Part shown: piece by piece, positions 53,805 through 61,657 of the stretch
Layout of the letters: each line of letters starts with the position of its first letter
Position numbering within the stretch: the first letter of the stretch is position 1
NCBI RefSeq assembly: GCF_040790665.1
Contig: NZ_CP160849.1
Location: forward strand, 1,575,501-1,639,500
Reading direction: 5' to 3'
From: Sulfitobacter pontiacus
GTDB lineage: Bacteria; Pseudomonadota; Alphaproteobacteria; Rhodobacterales; Rhodobacteraceae
DNA: 64,000 nt
Made by a program: the position numbers and the translations under genes
The notes under the pieces: model-generated
Seen by the model: the letters and a program-made list of their open reading frames with translations, nothing else
Told to the model about the DNA's origin: nothing
Database searches by the model: none

Positions 53805-55196
53805 GTGAACAGCCAGCTTAGACATTTGCCACAGATCGATACGCTGTTGCAGCAACCGCATGTGGCGTCTTTGGTTGCGACCTACAGCCACGACGAGGTG
53901 CGCCGCGCCCTGCGCGAAACGCTCGACCAGATGCGCCGCGATATTCGGGGCGGCGGGGTGGTCGATTTGCCCGATTACGCCGGTGAACCCTTTGCCCAAA
54001 GCCTTGTCGACCGGATAAAGGCAGCCCGCCAGCCGAACCTTCGCCCTGTCATCAATGCCACGGGTATCATCATCCACACCAATCTGGGCCGCGCCCGTCT
54101 TGCCCCCGAGGCGCTGCAGGCGATGGACCAGATCGGTGCGCGGCCTTCGAACCTTGAGCTGAACCTGAAAACCGGAAAGCGCGGGTCGCGCTATGACCAT
54201 GCCGAGGCGCTGATCTGTCAGTTGACGGGCGCAGAGGCGGCGCTGATCGTGAACAACTGCGCCGCGGCGGTGGTCTTGGCCCTGATGGGCACCGCCGCGG
54301 GGCGCAAGGTGATCGCCTCGCGCGGGGAGCTGATCGAGATTGGCGGGTCTTTCCGTCTGCCCGATGTGATCGCGCAAAGCGGTGCAGAGCTGAAAGAGGT
54401 GGGTGCCACGAATAAAACGCGGCTTAGCGATTATGCCGATGCGGTGGACGAGGATACGGCGGTTCTGTTGAAAAGCCACACCAGCAACTTTCGCATTGTG
54501 GGCTTCACCTCTGCCCCGTCCCGCAATGATTTGGCGCAACTGGCGGCGGAGCGGGATCTGATCCTGATGGAGGATCTGGGCAGCGGCGTGCTGATTGACC
54601 TTGCCCCCTTTGGGCTGCGCGACGAACCCGTGGTGGCGGATATCCTCAAGGCGGGTGTCGATCTGGTCATGTTCTCGGGCGACAAGCTGCTTGGTGGGCC
54701 GCAGGCGGGGATCATCGCGGGACGGGCGGATATTATCGCGGGGCTGCGCAAGCACCCGTTGCTGCGGGCTTTGCGCATCGACAAGCTGTCGCTTGCCGCG
54801 CTCGAGGCGACCTTGCGTCTTTACCTGCCGCCCCATGATCCGCTGGCGCGGGTGCCGGTCTTGCGCGCGCTCTCGCAGCCTTTGGCAGAGGTAGAGGCGC
54901 GAGCGCAAAGGCTCGCGGGTTCCCTCGTTGCGGTGAAGGGGGTGGATGTTGAGGTGATGGCGTCAGCCGCCTATGTCGGCGGCGGGTCGCTGCCGCAGCA
55001 GGACTTGGACAGTTTCAGTGTTGTCGTGGCCTCTGCCGCGCTGTCTGCTGAAACCCTTGCGGATCGTTTACGGGGCGGGGTGGTACCCATTGTCGGGCGT
55101 ATCCATCAGGGCAAGCTGTGGCTGGACATGCGCACGGTAATGGATGACGAACTACCCGATATCGTCGCGGCGCTGGGCGCGATCGCCGCCACATGA
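53805..55196 (+). CDS. selA: L-seryl-tRNA(Sec) selenium transferase
   Basis: A PLP enzyme of 463 residues that converts seryl-tRNA(Sec) to selenocysteinyl-tRNA(Sec) with selenophosphate. Signatures are PVINATGIIIHTNLGRA, YDHAEALICQLTGAEAALIVNNCAAAV, LLKSHTSNFRIVGFT and the PLP Lys294 in MFSGDKLLGGPQAG. GTG at 53805 is the likely start, giving MNSQLRHLPQIDTLLQQP, the typical N-terminus. The stop overlaps the selB start by four bases (ATGA). It is the first gene of selA-selB-selC. Confidence 0.97.
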   Translation: MNSQLRHLPQIDTLLQQPHVASLVATYSHDEVRRALRETLDQMRRDIRGGGVVDLPDYAGEPFAQSLVDRIKAARQPNLRPVINATGIIIHTNLGRARLAPEALQAMDQIGARPSNLELNLKTGKRGSRYDHAEALICQLTGAEAALIVNNCAAAVVLALMGTAAGRKVIASRGELIEIGGSFRLPDVIAQSGAELKEVGATNKTRLSDYADAVDEDTAVLLKSHTSNFRIVGFTSAPSRNDLAQLAAERDLILMEDLGSGVLIDLAPFGLRDEPVVADILKAGVDLVMFSGDKLLGGPQAGIIAGRADIIAGLRKHPLLRALRIDKLSLAALEATLRLYLPPHDPLARVPVLRALSQPLAEVEARAQRLAGSLVAVKGVDVEVMASAAYVGGGSLPQQDLDSFSVVVASAALSAETLADRLRGGVVPIVGRIHQGKLWLDMRTVMDDELPDIVAALGAIAAT

Positions 55197-57064
55197 CATC
55201 CGCCTGCGTGATCGTGATCGGCCATGTGGATCATGGCAAGACGGCGCTGGTGCGCGCGCTCACGGGGATGGAGACGGACCGGCTGGCCGAGGAAAAAGCG
55301 CGTGGCCTGTCGATCGCGCTGGGGTTTGCCCATTGCGAGATGGCGGGTGGGACGCTCGACCTGATTGACGCGCCCGGGCACGAGGATTTCATCCGCACCA
55401 TGGTGTCGGGTGCCAGCGGCGCGCAGGGCGCGATGCTGGTCGTCTCGGCGGTGGAGGGCGTCGCGGCGCAAACGCGCGAGCATTTGCAGATCGCAAGACT
55501 GTTGCAGGTGCCCGTGGCGGTGGTCGCGGTGACCAAGGTGGATTTGATCCCCGAGGCAGCATTGCCCGCCCGTCTGGCGGAAATTGCGGATACCCTTGCC
55601 GCGCAAGGCGTTACCGGGGCCGAATTGGTGCCCTGTTCGGCCCCGGCCGCTGGCGGGACGGACCATCTGCGGCAGGTCTTGGCGCGGCGGTTCAACGCTT
55701 TGCCCGCGCGGGCCGCGCCGATGGGGGCGTTCCTGCCGGTGGACCGCGCGTTCACACTGGCGGGACGCGGAACGGTGGTGACGGGCACGCTGCTTGGCGG
55801 CGCGTTGGCGGTTGGCGAAGCGTTGACCGTGCAGCCAAGCGGTGCGGCCACGGTGGTACGTGGCCTGCAAGCACGCGGCGCGGCGCGGGAGAGGGTCACG
55901 GCGGGCGAGCGGGTCGCGGTGAACCTGCGCGGTATCGCGCTCGAGGATATTACTCGCGGTGATGTGATCTGTACGGGCGGGCAGGGGGCGACGCTTTGTA
56001 TGGATGTGTGGTTGACCGTCTCTGATACGGCACCGCGACCGGTCAAACATATGCAGGATTTGCGCGTGCTGTGGGGCACGGCGCATGAGGTCGCGACCCT
56101 GCGGCTGATGGGCGGTGGCCAGATCGCGCCGGGGGGCGCGGGGCTGGGGCAGCTGCGCTTCAAACGCCCCGTGGTGGCGTTCGCGGGGCAGGCGGCGGTG
56201 TTGCGTCAGCTTTCCCCTGCGGCGACGCTGGCGGGCGCGGTGATCCTTGACCCGCAGGCCACGGCAGTCGGGGCGGGCGACAGACGTCGGTTGGCGGTGA
56301 TGCAGGCGGCACAGCAGCAGGATGGAACCGCGCTTGCCGCAGCGCTTTGTGCGCAGGGGCGCGGGGTGGCGCTGTGGTCTGATCTTGTCCGGTTGGCGCG
56401 CTGCGATGCGACGGCTGCGCTGCCCACGGGCGTTGTGCGGTTATCACCGGAACATATCGCGCTGGCCGACGACCTCGCCACGGTGCAAACGGCGGTGGTG
56501 GCGACTTTGCAGCGCTTTCATACCGACCACCCGATCAAGCAAGGGGCGGCGCTTTCGATGCTGCAACGGGTGACGCCGCTGCGGGGTTTGGTGCCTTTCG
56601 CCCAAGCCGAATTGGTTAGGGGCGGAGAGGTTGTTTTGCGCGACGGTTTGGTCAGTCTCGCACGGCATGACCCCTTTGCAGCGCTTGCTCCGCAACAGCT
56701 TGCCCGCCTGACGGAGATCGAAGAGAGTATGCGCGCAGGCGGCACCTCCCCCCCTGATGTGCGGCAGTTCGATGCGCCTGAGGACGCGGATCTGATCGCG
56801 CTGATGGTGGCGCAGGGGCGGTTGGTGTCCTTGGCGAATATCGCGCTGAAACAGCAGGTCGTGTTTCACGCGGCGACCATCGGCCAAGCGCAGCGGAGCC
56901 TTGCGGCAATCTTCCCCCTGCCCACGGCCTTTACCACCAGCGAGGCGCGCACCGCTTTGGGCACCAGCCGCAAGTTCATCGTGCCGCTGCTTGAGCATCT
57001 GGATGCGCTTGGTATGACGCTGCGCGATGGTGACACGCGGCAGATCGCGCCGCAGGCGCATTAG
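55193..57064 (+). CDS. selB: Selenocysteine-specific elongation factor
   Basis: A 623-residue GTPase that delivers Sec-tRNA(Sec) to UGA codons by binding SECIS hairpins. G1 is GHVDHGKTAL, G3 DAPGHEDFIRTM, G4 TKVD (Asn replaced by Thr, as often in SelB), followed by EF-Tu-like domains II-III (FLPVDRAFTLAGRGTVVTGTL). The C-terminal 250 residues hold the winged-helix RNA-binding units (TSEARTALGTSRKFIVPLLEHLDALG). It is coupled to selA. tRNA-Sec follows 41 bases after its stop. Confidence 0.97.
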   Translation: MTSACVIVIGHVDHGKTALVRALTGMETDRLAEEKARGLSIALGFAHCEMAGGTLDLIDAPGHEDFIRTMVSGASGAQGAMLVVSAVEGVAAQTREHLQIARLLQVPVAVVAVTKVDLIPEAALPARLAEIADTLAAQGVTGAELVPCSAPAAGGTDHLRQVLARRFNALPARAAPMGAFLPVDRAFTLAGRGTVVTGTLLGGALAVGEALTVQPSGAATVVRGLQARGAARERVTAGERVAVNLRGIALEDITRGDVICTGGQGATLCMDVWLTVSDTAPRPVKHMQDLRVLWGTAHEVATLRLMGGGQIAPGGAGLGQLRFKRPVVAFAGQAAVLRQLSPAATLAGAVILDPQATAVGAGDRRRLAVMQAAQQQDGTALAAALCAQGRGVALWSDLVRLARCDATAALPTGVVRLSPEHIALADDLATVQTAVVATLQRFHTDHPIKQGAALSMLQRVTPLRGLVPFAQAELVRGGEVVLRDGLVSLARHDPFAALAPQQLARLTEIEESMRAGGTSPPDVRQFDAPEDADLIALMVAQGRLVSLANIALKQQVVFHAATIGQAQRSLAAIFPLPTAFTTSEARTALGTSRKFIVPLLEHLDALGMTLRDGDTRQIAPQAH

Positions 57065-57105
57065 GCTTTCGCTTGCCCTGCGGCAGGGCTACGGTATGGC
57101 AATGC

Positions 57106-57200
57106 GGAGACGACCGGAGTCTGGTGGCTTCCCTGGTCTTCAAAACCATGGACGCGTCGATACGGCGTGTGGTGGGTTCGATTCCCATCCGTCTCCGCCA
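57106..57200 (+). tRNA. selC: tRNA-Sec (anticodon TCA)
   Basis: 95 nt, the same length as E. coli tRNA-Sec. The acceptor stem is GGAGACG with CGTCTCC (57106-57112/57190-57196), then G and an encoded CCA. The anticodon loop CTTCAAA holds TCA at 57140-57142. A long variable arm (about 57151-57173) and the T arm TGGGTTCGATTCCCA are present. Position between selB and a selenoprotein gene supports the call. Confidence 0.96.
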
Positions 57201-57263
57201 AGCTGTCTGGACATGCCTGACGATCCCCCACAGTATGCAGCGGCATACTTGGGAGGGGGCGAC

Positions 57264-58853
57264 ATGAGTGATCGGAAACCGGAATTTACCCTGACGGATC
57301 TGCAAGGGGCGGCCCATCATTTTGACGGCACGGGCCCTGCGCTGGTCTGTTTCGTGAAAGAGGATTGCGAGACCTGCAATATCGCGGGGCCGGTCCTGCA
57401 GGCGCTGTCGCAGGCCTATGGCGATGCGGTGCGGTTTCTGGTGCCGGGGCAATCCGGCGAGAAGAACGGCGAATTCGCGCAGCGCCACGGGCTGACCATG
57501 CCGGTGCTTGAGGATGCGGGCTGCAAGACCTCGTTCGACTGGGATTTCGAGATCGTACCCGCGCTCTACTGGATTGATGAAAGCGGCGCTGTCGTGACCC
57601 ACTTTGAAGGCTTCGTGCGCGATGACTGGCAGGCATTGTCCGACCAGATGGCCCGTGCGACGGGCAAAGCTGCGGCGCAGATCGATTGGGACAGCCTGCC
57701 CGCCTGGCGTCCGGGATGCGGGTCGAAACACTTTGACCCCGAGGTCTACGACGCGCTGCGGGCAGAGGCCGAAGGCAGCCGTCTGCGCGCCCGCAAGGTA
57801 GAGGTCGCCAGCGGCGATGACATGGCGGAATTCATGTTCGATCAGGGGTTCTCGGACGGGTTGCCCTTGGTGCCGCCGACGCCCGAACGGGTGATCCGCA
57901 TGCTAGAGGGGACGCATCGTGATCCGCAGGATGTGATTGCCACGGTGCCGCCAAACATGGGCATCGCCACGGTCGAAAAGATCGCGATCAACGCGGTGAT
58001 GGCGGGGTGTAAGCCTGAATATCTGCCCGTGGTGATCGCAGCCGTCGAAGCTGTCTGCACGGATGAATTCAACGTCCACGGGGTCACTGCCACGACGATG
58101 GGCGCGGCGACGGTCATGGTCGTGAACGGGCCGATCGTGGACAAGATCGGGCTGAACGGCGGCTTGGGCGCTTTGGGCGCGGGGAACCGTGCCAATGCCA
58201 CCATCGGGCGCGCGCTTCGGCTGATCATCCGCAATGTCGGCGGGGCGACCACGGGCGGGGTCGAACGGTCGGTCCTGGGTAATCCGATGAAATACACCAT
58301 GTGCTTTGCGGAGAACGAGGCGGCCTCGCCGTGGGAGCCGCTGCATGTGGAGCGCGGGTTCGAGGCGGAAGATTCGGTCGTGACCGTCTTTGCCATGACG
58401 GGCGGGCCGGTGCATCTGGTGGACCAGACCTCGCGCAGGCCGGACCAGATCGCGGGGTCGTTGGGGCAGGGGCTTGAAGGGGTGTTCCTGCCGAAGATGC
58501 ACAACCTGCCGATTGACGCGCTGCTGGTGGTCTGCCCCGAGCATATCCAGACGCTGACCGTCGATGGCCCCTATTCCAAGGACAGGCTGCGTGACCGTAT
58601 CCAAGAGGTCACGGCGCGCCCCTTGTCGGAGATGGTGCAGGATGACCATTCGGGCGCGGGTATCCCCGTGGCGGACGCCGAACGCATGGGGTCGGAAAAA
58701 CTGGCGCAGTTGGCCCCTAAATTTGCGAGCAAGGAATATATCCATATCGTCGTGGCCGGTGGCGATGCGGGCAAATTCTCGTCCGCGTTCCACGGGTGGG
58801 CCACGGGCGAAGTGGGGTCGATTTCCGTTTCCAGAAAGATCGATCTAGGCTAG
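57264..58853 (+). CDS. Thioredoxin-domain fusion protein of the selenocysteine island
   Basis: A 529-residue cytosolic-looking protein without signal peptide. Residues about 1-145 are a thioredoxin/AhpC-like fold with an active-site pair in VKEDCETCNIAG (Cys-x-x-Cys) and a cis-Pro candidate in IVPALYW. Residues about 185-529 are a separate domain starting FMFDQGFSDGLPLVPPTPERV and containing CKPEYLPVV, a Gly-rich GLNGGLGALGAGN stretch and VVAGGDAGKFSSAF. I do not recognise an enzymatic family. It begins 63 bases after tRNA-Sec, has AGGGGGCGAC upstream, and ends 24 bases before the selenoprotein gene, so the two are likely an operon and redox partners. CETC could be a Cys form of a Sec site. 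Confidence 0.8.
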   Translation: MSDRKPEFTLTDLQGAAHHFDGTGPALVCFVKEDCETCNIAGPVLQALSQAYGDAVRFLVPGQSGEKNGEFAQRHGLTMPVLEDAGCKTSFDWDFEIVPALYWIDESGAVVTHFEGFVRDDWQALSDQMARATGKAAAQIDWDSLPAWRPGCGSKHFDPEVYDALRAEAEGSRLRARKVEVASGDDMAEFMFDQGFSDGLPLVPPTPERVIRMLEGTHRDPQDVIATVPPNMGIATVEKIAINAVMAGCKPEYLPVVIAAVEAVCTDEFNVHGVTATTMGAATVMVVNGPIVDKIGLNGGLGALGAGNRANATIGRALRLIIRNVGGATTGGVERSVLGNPMKYTMCFAENEAASPWEPLHVERGFEAEDSVVTVFAMTGGPVHLVDQTSRRPDQIAGSLGQGLEGVFLPKMHNLPIDALLVVCPEHIQTLTVDGPYSKDRLRDRIQEVTARPLSEMVQDDHSGAGIPVADAERMGSEKLAQLAPKFASKEYIHIVVAGGDAGKFSSAFHGWATGEVGSISVSRKIDLG

Positions 58854-58877
58854 CTTTCACAGCAGAGGAGGACGTGA

Positions 58878-59399
58878 ATGACAATAATTCTTGACCCGAC
58901 GGACGAACGTGTCCCCGTCGCGCGTCAGATCAGCGAACGGTCCGGTTCGGTGCAGGGGGTTGTCGGGCTGCTGAACATCAGCAAGCCGCGCGGCAATATC
59001 CTGCTGGATGAACTGGACAGGTTGTTGACCGAAAACGCACCCGGCGTTGAGATCCGGCATTATACCAAGCCGACTTTCGCCAAACCGTGCCCCGACACGC
59101 TGCGCCACCAGATCCGCGATGAATGCGACTTTCTGGTCGAAGGGCTGGCGGACTGAGGATCATGTACCACGTGCAGTATGCACGATACAGTCTGGTTTGA
59201 AATCCAGGGGATCCCGTCCGTTTCCATCGCTTCAAGCGTGTTTGGCCAAGCCGCTGAAACGCAGCGCAAGGCCTTAGGCATGGAGGGCGCGCGCTATGTG
59301 CTGGTGCCGCATCCTATTCAGGATGCCACGGACGACGAAATGCGCGCCAAGGCGCGTGAGGCGTTCGACCAGATCATCGGGGCGTTGCGCGACGCGTGA
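58878..59399 (+). CDS. UGSC-motif selenoprotein (in-frame TGA = Sec at codon 93)
   Basis: A 173-residue protein if TGA at 59154-59156 is read as selenocysteine. The sequence around it is EGLAD-U-GSCTTCSMHDTVWFEIQG: the U-G-S-C motif is that of the UGSC selenoprotein family known from selenoproteome surveys, with a second Cys at +6. Codons after the TGA stay in the same frame with good coding character to a second TGA at 59397, and the SECIS hairpin starts 6 bases after the Sec codon. GAGGAGG precedes the ATG. selA, selB, tRNA-Sec and the thioredoxin fusion lie immediately upstream. The function is unknown; a thiol/selenol oxidoreductase role is inferred. Standard annotation would yield two fragments. 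Confidence 0.93.
59163..59189 (+). promoter_or_regulatory. Bacterial SECIS element
   Basis: Within the coding RNA, TGTA (59163-59166) pairs with TACA (59186-59189). After an asymmetric bulge (CCA against A), CGTGCA (59170-59175) pairs with TGCACG (59179-59184) around loop GTA. The apical loop with GU is 19 nt past the Sec codon, inside the window known for SelB recognition. Confidence 0.88.
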
Positions 59400-59432
59400 C
59401 TGACGCAAAAGACATAGACGTAAAAGACATAG

Positions 59433-59463
59433 GGCGGCGCGGGAAACCTGCGCCGCCTTTTTC
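59433..59463. terminator. Terminator after selenoprotein gene
   Basis: GGCGGCGC pairs with GCGCCGCC over GGGAAACCT, followed by TTTTT. It separates the selenocysteine island from the convergent nag genes. Confidence 0.85.
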
Positions 59464-59485
59464 GTGGGCGCGGGGTGGGCGGGCG

Positions 59486-60616
59486 TTACAGCTCGGTCAG
59501 CCAGTGCAGTTCTGACAGGTCGTCGTTGATCCAGATCATCGCATCGACGCTATTGGTTTCGGGTGGGTGCGCCAGCAGTTGCGCAGGGATTACTGTGGCA
59601 CGGGCCAGCGCCCGCTCTAACGGCTCGCCCACGGTGTTGTGCATATAGCGCACGGCTTGCAGCAGGGTCAGGTCGGCCCCGGCCAGCGTTCCGTCGGCCA
59701 GCGTCAACCGTCCGTCGCGGCGCAGGATCTCGCGGTCGTTCAGGGTGAAGCTTGTGATATCAGAGCCGCCAGTCGCCATGGCGTCGGTCACCAGAAACAC
59801 CTCTGCCGCGCCGCGATTGGCGGCAAGTGCGGCGCGGATCATGGCCGGATGGACATGCACCCCGTCGGCAATCAGGCCGGATGCCACGCGCGGATGATCA
59901 AGCGCCGCCCCCACCAGCCCCGGACTGCGCGCGTTGGCCTGGCTCATGGCGTTGAACAGATGCGTCGCCATGCGGGCACCAGCGTCAAAGGCGCGCATGG
60001 CGGTGTCATAGTCGCAATCGCTATGGCCCAGCGACACCAGCACGCCCGCCTGCGTCAGCGCCGCGATCTGATCGGGTGTGGCGTTTTCGGGGGCGAGGGT
60101 CATCATCAGGTTCGGGACCCGGGCCACGGCATCGGTCAGCATCGCCATATCATCGTCAGACAGGGGGCGGATCAGGCTGCCGTCATGGGCACCTTTGCGG
60201 GCAACGCTCAGATGCGGCCCTTCAAGGTGGAGCCCCGCAATACCGGGCATACCGAGGTGCAACGCCTCTGCCACGGCGGCGATGGCGGCGCGACTATGGG
60301 CGGGCGTGTCGGTGATTAACGTGGGAAGAAATGCACGGGTGCCAAGCCGTCGGTGCGCGGCGGCCATCGTGCGCAGCGTGTCCAGATCGGGCGCGCTATT
60401 GAGCATCGCGCCGCCCCCGCCGTTCACTTGCAGATCCACAAACCCGGGGGAGAAGATGCCCCCGTTGAGCCTCCGGGTTTTGGCCCCCGTCGGCAGCGCG
60501 GTCAGGGGCGTGATCCGCGGGATGCCGTCGGGGTGCACCACAAGCGCGTGACCGGTCAGCAGATCGTGCCCGTCAAAAATGCGCGCGCCGGTATAGGCGG
60601 TGAGCGGTGCGGTCAT
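59486..60616 (-). CDS. nagA: N-acetylglucosamine-6-phosphate deacetylase
   Basis: A 376-residue amidohydrolase that removes acetate from GlcNAc-6-P. Motifs are FSPGFVDLQVNGGGG (N-terminal barrel entry, in the form used by E. coli NagA), GLHLEGPHL (metal Glu), SLGHSDCDYD and ATHLFNAM (His ligands) and LVTDAMATGG (catalytic Asp). The start at 60616 overlaps the nagK stop by four bases; the longer frame encodes arginine-rich sequence read from nagK. It converges on the selenocysteine island. Confidence 0.94.
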   Translation of the reverse strand: MTAPLTAYTGARIFDGHDLLTGHALVVHPDGIPRITPLTALPTGAKTRRLNGGIFSPGFVDLQVNGGGGAMLNSAPDLDTLRTMAAAHRRLGTRAFLPTLITDTPAHSRAAIAAVAEALHLGMPGIAGLHLEGPHLSVARKGAHDGSLIRPLSDDDMAMLTDAVARVPNLMMTLAPENATPDQIAALTQAGVLVSLGHSDCDYDTAMRAFDAGARMATHLFNAMSQANARSPGLVGAALDHPRVASGLIADGVHVHPAMIRAALAANRGAAEVFLVTDAMATGGSDITSFTLNDREILRRDGRLTLADGTLAGADLTLLQAVRYMHNTVGEPLERALARATVIPAQLLAHPPETNSVDAMIWINDDLSELHWLTEL

Positions 60617-61488
60617 GCCCGCGCGGCGCGCAGGGCCAGTGCGACGGCCCCATCCAGTGCACGGCCCTTGGTTTCGACCAGATGGGCGGTCTGCGTGTCG
60701 GGCAGATAGGCGGCGTAATGGGGGCCGACGCCGCCGGTCAGGCACAGCGGGCCGCCGGGTTGATGGTCGAGCGCGATCAGGGCGCGGGTCAGGTAATCGG
60801 CCCCGCTTGCCATCAGCGCCCGTCCGATGCTGTCGCCCGCCGCGGCGGCCTGTACCACATCGGGGGCAAGGGTAGCGAAATCGCCGGGCCGCGCCTTGAG
60901 GCTGAACTGCACGATGCCCGCGCCACCGCCGAATTTATCCAGCATTTGCTGCGACAGCGGGCTGGCGGGGGTGATCCCGTCGACGACGAGCAAGGTCTGC
61001 TCCAGCACGCCATGCCCCAGCCACGCGCCCGACGCCTGATCCGAGACCTGATAACACCAGCCGCCGATACAGGTCTGCACGCCGGCCTTTTGGCGGCCCA
61101 CGATGGTGCCGGTGCCAAGGGCGATCAGGTGGCAGTCCTGCTCTCCGACGGCGCCGACGATGGTGGTGGTGGTGTCTTCGGTCACGACGGATTTGGCAAA
61201 GGGCAGACCCGCCTGCACGCGTGGGCCCATTTCCGGCCCCGTGTATCCCGCAAGCCCCAGGTGCGCCACGGCACGGGGCATGTCGGCGACATCCAGACCG
61301 GCGCTCTCTATCGCGTTGCGCGTCGCGGTCAGCACGCTGTCGATCGCGGTGGCGCAATCGGTGCTGACATTCGCCCGCCCGCCTTTGCCTTCGGCAAGGA
61401 TACGGCCATCGGGGGTGGCAACAGCGGCGCGGCAACCGGTGCCGCCTCCGTCAACGCCGATCAGGAAAGGAGGGTCTATTTGTGTCAT
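60613..61488 (-). CDS. BadF/BadG-type sugar kinase (probable N-acetylglucosamine kinase)
   Basis: A 291-residue ASKHA-fold kinase. The phosphate-1 loop is GVDGGGTGCRAAV, phosphate-2 VVTEDTTTTIVGA, LGTGTIVGRQ is the connecting strand, and CLTGGVGPHYAAYL the adenosine motif. It lacks the Cys cluster of BadF activators and matches the eukaryote-type GlcNAc kinase group. Translational coupling to nagA (ATGA) makes GlcNAc the likely substrate, producing GlcNAc-6-P for NagA. The start MTQIDPPFLIGVDGGG is close to the first motif as expected. Confidence 0.9.
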   Translation of the reverse strand: MTQIDPPFLIGVDGGGTGCRAAVATPDGRILAEGKGGRANVSTDCATAIDSVLTATRNAIESAGLDVADMPRAVAHLGLAGYTGPEMGPRVQAGLPFAKSVVTEDTTTTIVGAVGEQDCHLIALGTGTIVGRQKAGVQTCIGGWCYQVSDQASGAWLGHGVLEQTLLVVDGITPASPLSQQMLDKFGGGAGIVQFSLKARPGDFATLAPDVVQAAAAGDSIGRALMASGADYLTRALIALDHQPGGPLCLTGGVGPHYAAYLPDTQTAHLVETKGRALDGAVALALRAARA

Positions 61489-61590
61489 CCGAATTGTTTA
61501 GGGCACCTGTTTTGGCGGGGAAAGACAATTTTCGCCATTCGTTTTACCCATGGTCGCAACGGGTTTGCAAATGGCACATGCGCGTGATAA

Positions 61591-61602
61591 GTTAGCGCTA
61601 AC
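61591..61602. promoter_or_regulatory. LacI-family-type operator
   Basis: GTTAGCGCTAAC, a perfect 12-base palindrome with a central CG-type step, as in LacI-family sites. It lies in the divergent region, 103 bases from nagK and 56 from edd, so it may control either or both. Confidence 0.6.
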
Positions 61603-61657
61603 ATACTCACGTCTTTGTAGGAAGGCCCTTAGGCCCGCCCACGTCACGAAGGAAAGC

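Noticed and set aside
58878..59156. Two separate small genes at 58878-59156 and 59178-59399
   Set aside because: They share one frame separated by TGA, the second piece has no start signal, and a SECIS lies between. Read as one selenoprotein instead.
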